A stretch of DNA of 6,490 nucleotides from Thiobacillus sp. UBA2597 (GCA_002339725.1 DDKN01000085.1:1-6490); one strand, 5' to 3'. Counted from the first letter of the stretch, positions 1 through 5,718 are shown. Numbers and translations are program-made. The notes: generated by a model from the sequence alone, not told the origin.

Positions 1-2952
1 GGTGCCGTCGTAGGTTTTGTTGGCCACCGTGGTGCCGGTGATCGAAAGCGCCTTGGGGGTGATGGTCAGCGTGCCTGTGACATAGCTGATGTCGTAGCCC
101 GCCTGGTTGCTGTAGAGCCCGGAGACGGTGAGCGCGCGGGAGCCCACGTCCTTGGAGGAGGCCGTCACCGTGGGCGTGCCAAGCAGGTTGCTGTTGGGCG
201 TGGTGGAGTAGCTCACGCCGAAGGGGCTCGAAGTCGTACCGTCATAGACGCGGCTACCGGAATTGGCCGTGGCAGTGAGCGGGGTAAGAAAGCTCCTCAA
301 AAGCGGATAGCTCTGCCCGTCGTAGATGCGCCAGACCTTGCCCGTGCCGCCGGCATCGTCGATGTCCCAGCCGGCCGCGGTGAAGGTGGCAAGGCTCTTC
401 ATCTGGGCGGTGGTCAGCCCCGTTCCGCCGGCGCTTGTCGCCTGGCCGGTGGTCTGGGTGTCCCAGAAGCTGTCCGTGACCGTGCCAGAGTTCGACCCCA
501 CCAGCCCACCGACACTGCTTGTGCCCGACACGCTGCCCCTGGCGTAGCTCTGGCTCACCGTGCTGGAAATGTTGTACCCCACCAGCCCGCCGACGCTGCT
601 TGTGCCCGACACGCTGCCCCTGGCGTAGCTCTGGCTCACCGTGCTGTAAGTGTTGAACCCCACCAGCCCGCCCACGTAGTTGCTGGTGCCCGCCACACTA
701 CCGGTGGCGTAGCTCTGGTTCACTGTGGCGTGGTAGTTGTTCCCCACCAGCCCGCCGACGGTGCCGTAACCCGACACGGCGCCGGTGGCGTAGCTCTGGC
801 TCACCATGCCGTCGTTTCGCCCCACCAGCCCGCCGACTTGATTGCCGGTGGCCTTGTCCGGGTCATAGATGCCCGTGACGTTGCCGGTGGCGTAGCTCTG
901 GTTCACCATACCCATGTAGTCGTTTCGCCCCACTAGCCCGCCGACTTCATTGCCGGTGGCCGTGACGTTGCCGGTGGCGTAGCTCTGGTTCACCATGCCG
1001 TAGTTTCGCCCCACCAGCCCGCCGACGTACTCGACCTCGCCCAAGATCGAGAGGTGGCTGCCCGTGACGTTGCCGGTGGCGTAACTCCGGCTCACCGTGC
1101 CAGCGTTCATCCCCACCAGCCCGCCGACTCGCCATTCGCCCGTCACGCTGACGGTGGCGTAGCTCTGGTTCACCATGCCGTCGTTTAGCCCCACCAGCCC
1201 GCCGACGGTGCTCACGCCCGTCACGCTGCCTCCGGTAAGCCCCACGTTGCGCAAGGTGCTGCCGGTGGCACGACCGAACAGACCGACGTAAGTGGTCGTT
1301 GGCCGGTTGATGGTGAGGTTCGTAATAGCATGCCCCAGCCCGTCGAAGCGGCCGGTGAAATTGGTCGTGTCATTACCGATCGGCGCGAAGCCTGCGCCGC
1401 CGTTCCAGCCGCTGGTGGCCGAGGCATCGATGTCGGCGCCGAGCACGTAGTTGCCGGAGAGGTTGCCCGAGTGCGCCAGCCCCTGCAGGCTGTTGGCGGG
1501 GCCAGTGCTTTCATCCCCTTGGCTGCCCAGGCTGGTGATCACGGTCCAGTTGTCCACCGTGCCGTCCGAGCCGAGCTTGGTCGTGAAGTTGGGGCCCGCC
1601 TGCAGGTTGATCCTGCCGGTGAAGCCCGTGCCGGTAAGACCAAAGGAATAGGTGGCGGTGTTGCCGGAGGCCGCCGCCCCCTGCCCGTATTCGAGCCGCA
1701 CCTTGCCGCCGCTGCCGGCCGAGGCATCCAGCGTGGCGAGGATTTCGATGTTGCGGTCAGCCGAAAGGGTGAGGGTGTTGCCGGAAGACCAGGTGATGTC
1801 GTCGCGCACGAAGATGTCGCCGTTGCCGGAGGTGGCCCCCGAGGCCGACTGGATGGTGACGTCGCCCGAGGCAAGGCTGGCCGAGAGCGTGGCGCCGCTG
1901 ATGTCCCCGCCGCTCGCGGCGATGGTGAAGTCGTTGGGGTCGATCAACCAATGGCCGGCTTTGATCTGGGCGCCGTCGGCTACCTTCACTTTGGCGGCGG
2001 AGGTCTCGACGAAGCCGCCCCTCATGCCGGCAGGCGCCGAGGCATCGAGCGTGCCGCCCACATTGACCTGCCCCCGGGCCATGTCGCCCATGAGGTAGAT
2101 CTCGCCTTTCTCGCCGGTGGCCAGGGTCTTGGCCTCGGTGATGCCCGTGTGGTTGATGGCCGCCGAGGCGAGATCGTTGGCCGCCTTGGCGGTGAGATAC
2201 ACCAGGCCCCCGTCGGCTTTGATCGCCCCGCCTTGCTGGATCAGGGCATTAAGCGCCCCTTCCTCGACCTGAATCTTGACCGGAGCGCCCAGATCGAGGG
2301 TGACGCTTTGTCCCGCGCCCATGAGCACGTGGCCTTGGGGCGCTTCGATGCGGCCGGTGTTTTCGATCTTGGCGGCAACGAGCGCCACCGTGCCGCCGGG
2401 GGCAGCCTTGAGGCTACCCTGGTTGACGATGGCGTTGGCCGAGTCGCCGGCGAAGCGCAGCCGCCCGGCGAGGAAGTCTTCGTTCGTGAGGTTCAGGGTG
2501 GAAGCGATGAGCCCCCCGACTTCCACCTGCGCCGTGGGGGTGAAGAGCACCCCATTGGGGTTGATGAGGAATACCTGGCCGTTGGCGGTAAGCGCCCCCT
2601 GGATGACCGACACATCCGAGCCCAGCACGCGGTTCAGGGCCACGGCGGTGGCAGAAGGCTGCACGAACTCGACGGCATAGCCCTGGCCGATGGAGAAGCT
2701 CTGCCAGTTCGCGGCGAGCTTGGCGGTGCTTTGCGTGACGGTGAGGGTGTTGCCGGATTGATGGATGCTGCCCGTGCCGGCGACGATTTGCCCGCCTTCG
2801 GGCAGGTTGGCGGCGAAGGCCGGGACGGCCAGGCAGACGGCAGCAAGAAGGAGCGCGGCGGCGCTACGCTTGCCGCGGGCACGGGCAACCTCGGCCACGG
2901 CCACATAGGCCTGGCGGGCCTCGCTCCAGATCAGGCGGTAGGCGTGGTTCAT
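1..2952 (-). CDS. Filamentous haemagglutinin-type two-partner-secretion exoprotein (TpsA adhesin) with GLUG repeats and YDG/MBG domains, 3' end missing
   Basis: The minus strand is open for 984 codons from an ATG at 2952 to the left edge, with no stop seen, so the C-terminus lies outside. An AGGAGA Shine-Dalgarno at 2967-2962 sits 9 nt before the ATG. Residues 1-30 (beginning MNHAYRLIW, ending RARGKRS) form an ESPR extended signal peptide; a hydrophobic stretch ends in VPAFA, giving likely cleavage near residue 47. Residues about 50-220 match the TPS/haemagglutination-activity domain, with WQSFSIG, VALNRVLG and FLINPNGVLF (NPNG at 131-134), closest in style to HMW1-like adhesins. WLIDPNDFTI (about 335) and a beta-helix-like linker follow. 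FAPIGN begins near 522, nine VGGLVG-type GLUG repeats span about 583-830, then DSFWDTQTTG and SYPLL. A YDG/MBG-like unit starts near 902 and a second is cut by the edge. In this family the TPS domain is recognised by a TpsB POTRA/barrel partner, not present here. Adhesion or surface-matrix function is inferred from family. No frameshift was seen. Confidence 0.93.
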   Translation of the reverse strand, partial: MNHAYRLIWSEARQAYVAVAEVARARGKRSAAALLLAAVCLAVPAFAANLPEGGQIVAGTGSIHQSGNTLTVTQSTAKLAANWQSFSIGQGYAVEFVQPSATAVALNRVLGSDVSVIQGALTANGQVFLINPNGVLFTPTAQVEVGGLIASTLNLTNEDFLAGRLRFAGDSANAIVNQGSLKAAPGGTVALVAAKIENTGRIEAPQGHVLMGAGQSVTLDLGAPVKIQVEEGALNALIQQGGAIKADGGLVYLTAKAANDLASAAINHTGITEAKTLATGEKGEIYLMGDMARGQVNVGGTLDASAPAGMRGGFVETSAAKVKVADGAQIKAGHWLIDPNDFTIAASGGDISGATLSASLASGDVTIQSASGATSGNGDIFVRDDITWSSGNTLTLSADRNIEILATLDASAGSGGKVRLEYGQGAAASGNTATYSFGLTGTGFTGRINLQAGPNFTTKLGSDGTVDNWTVITSLGSQGDESTGPANSLQGLAHSGNLSGNYVLGADIDASATSGWNGGAGFAPIGNDTTNFTGRFDGLGHAITNLTINRPTTTYVGLFGRATGSTLRNVGLTGGSVTGVSTVGGLVGLNDGMVNQSYATVSVTGEWRVGGLVGMNAGTVSRSYATGNVTGSHLSILGEVEYVGGLVGRNYGMVNQSYATGNVTATGNEVGGLVGRNDYMGMVNQSYATGNVTGIYDPDKATGNQVGGLVGRNDGMVSQSYATGAVSGYGTVGGLVGNNYHATVNQSYATGSVAGTSNYVGGLVGFNTYSTVSQSYARGSVSGTSSVGGLVGYNISSTVSQSYARGSVSGTSSVGGLVGSNSGTVTDSFWDTQTTGQATSAGGTGLTTAQMKSLATFTAAGWDIDDAGGTGKVWRIYDGQSYPLLRSFLTPLTATANSGSRVYDGTTSSPFGVSYSTTPNSNLLGTPTVTASSKDVGSRALTVSGLYSNQAGYDISYVTGTLTITPKALSITGTTVANKTYDGT
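481..1206 (-). repeat. Nine-copy GLUG-type repeat array inside the adhesin
   Basis: Read on the minus strand, the motif VGGLVGxN followed by a variable V-N/S-Q-S-Y-A-T/R-G-x-V segment occurs nine times. On the plus strand each copy appears as variants of CCCCACCAGCCCGCCGAC near 1190, 1111, 1010, 928, 820, 742, 656, 575 and 496. Spacing ranges from about 78 to 108 bp and is always a multiple of three. The spacer between the SYATG and VGGLVG parts is the variable element: two copies carry longer inserts. GLUG repeats are known in surface proteins and are thought to extend a beta-solenoid; no ligand can be inferred. Confidence 0.9.
511..672 (-). repeat. Two near-identical tandem 81-bp units (27 codons) at the 3' side of the GLUG array
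   Basis: Positions 511-591 and 592-672 align without gaps and differ at only four of 81 bases by my count. The encoded units both contain SQSYARGSVSGTSS and VGGLVG. The other GLUG copies are much more diverged from one another, and only these two have ARG in place of ATG. This points to a recent in-frame duplication. Confidence 0.85.
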
Positions 2953-3108
2953 GGGAAACGATCTCCTCTTGTCGCGTTTTCACGAACGCCAGAGCCGGCC
3001 GCCCGATGGAAGCGGCTTCTGCCGTTCTTGTGCTCGAAAGCAAAAAATCGATCGTCCGAGAAGTTACCGACCCCGCCTTGGCCGGTCTTGCCTGAGGGTG
3101 CCCCCGGC

Positions 3109-3136
3109 TTGACTGGAAGTGCACAGGCTTTATCCT
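3109..3136 (+). promoter_or_regulatory. Candidate sigma-70-type promoter for the AraC-family gene
   Basis: TTGACT at 3109-3114 matches the -35 consensus at five of six bases. TATCCT at 3131-3136, after a 16-nt spacer, matches the -10 consensus at four of six. Transcription would start roughly 3143, leaving a leader of about 20 nt before the ATG at 3162. The assignment is by eye only. Confidence 0.4.
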
Positions 3137-3149
3137 TGCCCCAAAGGAT
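3132..3149 (+). promoter_or_regulatory. Small inverted repeat covering the likely ribosome-binding site of the AraC-family gene
   Basis: ATCCTT (3132-3137) and AAGGAT (3144-3149) are perfect inverted repeats around a 6-nt loop. The right arm carries the purine-rich AAAGGAT that is the best Shine-Dalgarno candidate, 12 nt before the ATG. If the transcript includes both arms, the hairpin could mask the site; if it starts at about 3143, as the promoter call suggests, only the right arm is transcribed and the repeat would act as DNA, if at all. Confidence 0.25.
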
Positions 3150-3161
3150 GGGGGTCGCATA

Positions 3162-4109
3162 ATGGACAAGCTCTTTTCGACGGCGGATGTTTCGCCGCAC
3201 GAGGGGTTCGCCCGTTGGGCGGAAGATCTGATGCGCAGCGGCGGCTGGCCGTTTCCTGCCGATCCGGTAAAGGGGCAGCCGTTTCATGCCGAGGTTTGGG
3301 GCGCCCTTGCCGGGGACACCCCCATCGTGGCGCAACGTGCGGGGGCTTATCGGGTGCGGTACGGCCGCCGGGAAATCAACGCGATTCAGGACCGCCCGCG
3401 CGCGCTCCTGCTGCTGTGTCATGCGGGCGAGCTGTGCGTCGATGGCGGCGGCCGGCGCTTCGTCGGCCGCGCAGGAGACGTGTTGCTCTTGGATCTGGCA
3501 CATCCCGTGTCTTGCGACTCGCCGAGCGCTCACGACAAGATCGGCGTGTTACTCGACCGCGCGTGGCTCGGCGCGCCCGAAGGCATGAACCTCACGCAAT
3601 ACTGGCGCCCGGGCGAGGGGCTGGCCGATTTGATCCGGTCTTATGTCGGCGCCTTGACGCGGCTCGAACCTGCCGGCCGGGCGCAGCATGGCGGGTTGTT
3701 GTCCCGGCACATACATACCCTGGTCGGCGCGGCCTGCATTCCGGCAGCCTTGCCGTCCGCAACCTCGTCCCTGGCCGCGGCACGCCTGGCCTGGGTCGAA
3801 CAGTGGCTGGACCGCCATTTCATGGAACCGAGGCTGAGCGCCGAGCAGGCCGCGCGCGCGGCGGGCATTTCGGTGCGCTATCTGCACCGCTTGTTCGAGG
3901 ATGCCGCAACGAGCTTCGGCCAGGCGCTGCTGAAGCGCCGGCTGCAAGCCGCCAGGCACGCGCTCGCCGATCCGTTCGATCGGCGCACCGTCACGGCAAT
4001 CGCCCACGACTGCGGCTTTAGCGACGCGGCGCATTTCTCGCGGGCTTTCCGGGCGGCTTTCGGCTGCACGCCAAGCGAGTTCCGCGTGCGTAACCTGGTA
4101 TCCGGATAG
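3162..4109 (+). CDS. AraC-family transcriptional regulator
   Basis: A 315-residue protein with the usual length and two-part layout of AraC regulators. The N-terminal half (about residues 38-145) has the look of an AraC_binding_2/FeaR-type sensing domain, including a stretch with RAGDVLLLDLAHP where cupin-like AraC sensors have their 'GDxxLxxxxxP' turn. The C-terminal ~100 residues, from LAWVEQWLD near 207, form the paired helix-turn-helix domain: LSAEQAARAAGISVRYLHRL is the first HTH, and IAHDCGFSDAAHFSRAFR then FGCTPSEFR form the diagnostic second HTH. The ATG at 3162 is preceded by a weak AAAGGAT site; no better upstream start was seen. It is transcribed away from the adhesin, so control of that gene, of itself, or both is plausible, but the inducer and targets are unknown. 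The family call is secure; the specific role is not. Confidence 0.93.
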   Translation: MDKLFSTADVSPHEGFARWAEDLMRSGGWPFPADPVKGQPFHAEVWGALAGDTPIVAQRAGAYRVRYGRREINAIQDRPRALLLLCHAGELCVDGGGRRFVGRAGDVLLLDLAHPVSCDSPSAHDKIGVLLDRAWLGAPEGMNLTQYWRPGEGLADLIRSYVGALTRLEPAGRAQHGGLLSRHIHTLVGAACIPAALPSATSSLAAARLAWVEQWLDRHFMEPRLSAEQAARAAGISVRYLHRLFEDAATSFGQALLKRRLQAARHALADPFDRRTVTAIAHDCGFSDAAHFSRAFRAAFGCTPSEFRVRNLVSG

Positions 4110-4133
4110 CCTTGCGGCTTGCCTGAGGGCGAT

Positions 4134-4160
4134 GCCGGCACCTTAGCCGACGGTGCCGGC
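4134..4160 (+). terminator. Hairpin after the AraC-family gene, possible terminator without T tract
   Basis: GCCGGCACC (4134-4142) and GGTGCCGGC (4152-4160) pair perfectly around a 9-nt loop, starting 24 nt after the regulator's stop codon. The position fits a terminator, but the following bases (TGAAGCGG) have no T run, so intrinsic termination would be inefficient. It may instead protect the 3' end of the mRNA or be part of the neighbouring decayed element. Confidence 0.4.
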
Positions 4161-4213
4161 TGAAGCGGTCGGCCGTCGCCAGGACGCACTCAAGAATCTG
4201 TATTGGCGGCTCG

Positions 4214-4446
4214 CTACGTCGTAGGCCGAATGCGGATCGCGAAACAGCTGATAGAGGCGGAGCGCCGTGAGTGCAACTGCTTCTTCACCAGGCCAACATG
4301 ACAGCAGCGCGCCATCGAGCACCGGCATTTCCAGTCGGCGAAGATGCGATCGACGGCCGAGTGCACCACGTTCCAGTGCTGGTTCAGGGCCATCTGGAAC
4401 TTGGTCAGCGGCCGGTTGCGGCGGGCGCGGTAGAAGATGCGCGGGG
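4214..4446 (-). pseudogene. Unassigned open fragment, transposase-like (possible DDE_Tnp_4-type C-terminal piece)
   Basis: On the minus strand one frame is open from the edge of the IS21 remnant to a TAG at 4216-4214. The first part reads RIFYRARRNRPLTKFQMALN, then HWNVVHSAVDRIFADWK. The order 'RPLT..Q..LN......V..AV.RIF.DWK' resembles the C-terminal end of DDE_Tnp_4-type transposases (an 'FN...R..VE.A.G..K' block), but the match is from memory and weak. After FADWK (4328) this frame loses character, while a second minus frame (4326 down to 4143) stays open with ALRLYQLFRDPHSAY, so a frameshift near 4328 is possible. It has no start codon of its own and begins where the IS21 left end begins, as expected for a gene cut by that insertion. 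It could be an unrelated relic. Confidence 0.28.
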
Positions 4447-4465
4447 TGTTAGCGGAACTCGTAAA

Positions 4466-4498
4466 TTGATACAGGATGGAAATTGAATCTTGATACAG
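4466..4498 (+). repeat. Two TTGATACAG direct repeats at the IS21 left end
   Basis: TTGATACAG occurs at 4466-4474 and again at 4490-4498, with AAATTGA also repeated at 4463-4469 and 4480-4486. Closely spaced repeats of this kind lie at IS21-family termini, where the IstA transposase binds. The location just upstream of the istA fragment supports that reading. Confidence 0.55.
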
Positions 4499-4548
4499 CG
4501 CCCATGAAACTGACCGCCGTCTGCGTTTGCAGGGGGAAGGCGGTGTTG

Positions 4549-4822
4549 ATGCTGGAGCGATGTATGGAGATTCGGATTTTGAGGAAGCAAGGCAAGAGCC
4601 TGCAGGCGATTGCCCAGGAAGTCGGGGTATCGGTGAACACGGTACGCAAGTATCTGGCTGACGATCGGGCGCCGCTACCAGTGCCGGCCGCCCAAGGCGA
4701 GCAAGCTAGAGCCGTTCATGCCCTATCTGCGCGAGCGGATCGAAGCGGCGCGGCCGCACTGGGTACCGGCCACGGTGCTGTGGCGGGAGGTGCGCCAACC
4801 CGGCATTGCGTCAGGTCTTTGA
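4549..4822 (+). pseudogene. istA: istA fragment (IS21-family transposase), frameshifted and truncated
   Basis: The first ~40 codons from ATG 4549 (or ATG 4564) give MEIRILRKQGKSLQAIA and VSVNTVRKYL, the N-terminal helix-turn-helix of IS21-family IstA. Near 4660-4685 the reading frame must shift by +1. In the new frame the sequence continues as RPPKASKLEPF, then YLRERIEAARPHWVPATVL and WREVR, exactly the segment expected next in IstA. That frame ends at TGA 4820-4822. Only about 90 of the roughly 400-500 codons remain, so the DDE catalytic domain is gone. AGGGGGAAGG at 4531-4540 would be the ribosome-binding site for the 4549 start; GGAG at 4553-4556 would serve 4564. The frameshift and truncation together show a dead gene rather than programmed frameshifting. 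Confidence 0.8.
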
Positions 4823-4836
4823 AATCGTGCGGGCTA

Positions 4837-4853
4837 TCGTAGCCCGGCTACGA
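4837..4853. repeat. Perfect palindrome upstream of higBA
   Basis: TCGTAGCC-C-GGCTACGA reads as a perfect inverted repeat with 8-bp arms and a single central base. Its left half also pairs with sequence further left (CGGGCTA, TCG, TAGCCCG at 4830-4846), giving two mutually exclusive hairpins. No T run follows, so it is not an ordinary terminator. It lies between the istA remnant and the higBA promoter and may be a regulatory site or a relic of a short interspersed palindrome. Confidence 0.4.
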
Positions 4854-4919
4854 CTGCGCAGACAAGGCGAAAAGTGGATTCCTTGTCGTCTGGACCTCAC
4901 CGAAAGCTGCTCGGCCCGC

Positions 4920-4948
4920 TTGACGGATTCCGCAATACGGAACACAAT
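4920..4948 (+). promoter_or_regulatory. Candidate higBA promoter with an embedded operator-like palindrome
   Basis: TTGACG at 4920-4925 (five of six to consensus) and CACAAT at 4943-4948 (four of six) are separated by exactly 17 nt. Inside the spacer, TTCCG (4928-4932) and CGGAA (4938-4942) form a perfect inverted repeat around CAATA. A repressor bound here would block RNA polymerase, as expected for autoregulation by a HigA-type antitoxin. The promoter places transcription start at about 4954-4956, on or next to the higB ATG. Confidence 0.5.
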
Positions 4949-4953
4949 GCGCC

Positions 4954-5232
4954 ATGATCCACTCGTTTGCCTGTTCCGATACCGAGGCGCTTTTCCACAG
5001 CCGGCCCGTGCTCCGGTTCCGGAACATCGAACGGGTGGCGCGGCGCAAGCTGCTGCAACTCCATGCGGCCACCGAATTGGCGAACTTGAGGATTCCTCCG
5101 GGGAACCAGCTCGAAGCCCTGAAAGGGGACCGCAAGGGGCAGCACAGCATCCGCATCAACGACCAGTGGCGCATCTGTTTCGTCTGGCGCAAGGATGGGG
5201 CGCATCAGGTCGAGATCGTGGACTATCACTGA
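4954..5232 (+). CDS. higB: HigB-family toxin (RelE superfamily mRNA interferase) of a type II toxin-antitoxin system
   Basis: A 92-residue protein covering the full length of the HigB/'plasmid maintenance killer' family. Diagnostic blocks, in order, are an N-terminal IHSFACSDTEALF, FRNIERVARRKLLQL, IPPGNQLEALKGDR, HSIRINDQWRICF and C-terminal VEIVDYH. The last two carry the conserved Arg, Trp and His positions of the family, so the toxin looks intact. Relatives cleave mRNA at translating ribosomes in the cytoplasm. The ATG at 4954 is the only reasonable start: the frame has a stop at 4921 and no ATG, GTG or TTG between. There is no good Shine-Dalgarno, only GGAA 11 nt upstream, and the putative -10 ends 5 nt before the ATG, so the message may be leaderless. 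It precedes the antitoxin gene by 13 nt, the toxin-first order typical of higBA. Confidence 0.93.
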   Translation: MIHSFACSDTEALFHSRPVLRFRNIERVARRKLLQLHAATELANLRIPPGNQLEALKGDRKGQHSIRINDQWRICFVWRKDGAHQVEIVDYH

Positions 5233-5245
5233 GAGGTATTGGTAC

Positions 5246-5551
5246 ATGGCGAAACTACTCGACGAAATTCACCCTGGCGAAATCCTGCTGGAGGAATTCA
5301 TGAAGCCGCTCGGCATCACGGCGCGCCAACTTGCCGCTGATATCGATGTCTCTCCCAGCCGTATCAGCGACATCGTTCATGGTCGCCGGCCGATTACCGC
5401 CGACACGGCTTTGCGCCTGGGGCTCTACTTCGACATGGAGCCCCGGTTCTGGATCAACCTGCAGGCGGAGTACGACATGCGCATCGCGATGCGCGAGCTG
5501 CGTGACAAGATCGCGCCCCGCATCCGCACGTTTCATCCTGTCGTTGCGTGA
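5246..5551 (+). CDS. higA: HigA-family antitoxin (XRE-type DNA-binding protein, VapI-like)
   Basis: The 101-residue protein starts MAKLLDEIHPGEILLEEF, the standard HigA/VapI N-terminus (HPGEILLEEFL-type motif). A lambda-Cro/XRE helix-turn-helix follows at about residues 24-47 (ITARQLAADIDVSPSRISD, then IVHGRRPIT). The conserved tail with FWINLQAEYDMR packs near the dimer interface in relatives. I chose ATG 5246 rather than an in-frame ATG at 5195. The former gives the family-typical N-terminus, is preceded by GAGAGG at 5231-5236, and does not overlap the toxin gene, while the earlier start adds 17 unrelated residues. It neutralises HigB by direct binding and, with it, normally represses the shared promoter. 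It is cotranscribed with higB, 13 nt downstream. No defect was seen. Confidence 0.94.
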   Translation: MAKLLDEIHPGEILLEEFMKPLGITARQLAADIDVSPSRISDIVHGRRPITADTALRLGLYFDMEPRFWINLQAEYDMRIAMRELRDKIAPRIRTFHPVVA

Positions 5552-5718
5552 AAGGCCTTCGTCTGCAAAGACAGGCAACGACAGGCAGGAGCAGAATTTT
5601 TTCTGGCAGGGTATACGGCAGGGTATTGCGAAACTCGATGCAGAAAAACCATATACAAATCAAGGCGCTTGCCGCGCCATTGATGATAGAGTGGGAATGA
5701 GGGCGTCAGTCTGAGAGC
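5552..5718. other. Gene-free stretch after higA with short direct repeats
   Basis: No gene or RNA was recognised between the higA stop and the terminator. The stretch holds two sets of direct repeats: ACAGGCA at 5571 and 5581 (10-bp period), and GGCAGGGTAT at 5605-5614 and 5617-5626 (12-bp period). Tandem GGGTAT-type repeats also occur near integrase/attachment regions of some proteobacterial islands, but no integrase or tRNA is present here, so that link is speculative. Confidence 0.35.
5605..5626. repeat. GGCAGGGTAT direct repeat
   Basis: Two identical 10-bp copies are separated by AC, giving a 12-bp period close to one helical turn. This could be a binding site or a relic of an attachment region. 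No function can be assigned. Confidence 0.4.

Larger units (their letters stand above)
2953..3161. promoter_or_regulatory. Divergent control region between the adhesin and the AraC-type regulator
   Basis: This 209-bp gap separates two start codons that face away from each other, so it must hold the promoters of both genes unless either is read from farther upstream. On the adhesin side I see only the Shine-Dalgarno at 2962-2967 and no convincing -35/-10 pair. On the regulator side there is a candidate promoter, listed separately. No riboswitch fold was recognised. AraC-type proteins often bind such shared regions, but no direct-repeat operator is obvious. Confidence 0.6.
4447..4822 (+). mobile_element. 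Truncated IS21-family insertion sequence remnant (left end and 5' part of istA)
   Basis: The likely left tip is TGTTAGCGGAACTCG at 4447; IS21 members commonly begin with TGT. It is followed by two copies of TTGATACAG (4466-4474 and 4490-4498), the kind of short repeats IS21-family ends carry upstream of istA. An istA fragment starts at 4549 or 4564. The rest of istA, all of istB and the right end are missing, since the higBA promoter begins within about 100 bp. The right boundary is uncertain because recognisable IstA sequence fades near 4800. The element cannot be autonomous. Confidence 0.6.

Noticed and set aside
511..1206. CRISPR-like regularly spaced repeats
   Set aside because: The repeated units are coding GLUG motifs in frame, with diverged repeats and no unique-spacer structure.
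1330..3162. A 610-codon plus-strand open frame antisense to the adhesin
   Set aside because: It is the shadow of the high-GC adhesin gene: its translation is Gly/Ala/Arg-rich without domain motifs, while the opposite strand gives a clear ESPR, TPS and GLUG protein.
2949..3533. A 194-codon minus-strand open frame across the divergent control region
   Set aside because: It overlaps both the adhesin start and the AraC gene in antisense and has no recognisable motif.
3119..4021. A 300-codon plus-strand frame overlapping the AraC gene
   Set aside because: It is out of frame with the AraC gene, is Arg/Gly-rich and has no family features; the 3162 frame has both AraC helix-turn-helix motifs.
5195..5245. 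An upstream ATG extending higA by 17 residues
   Set aside because: The extension overlaps higB and is unlike HigA N-termini; ATG 5246 has a Shine-Dalgarno and the expected start.
4806..5303. A 165-codon plus-strand frame spanning the higB region
   Set aside because: It overlaps the whole of higB out of frame; the higB frame matches the family end to end.
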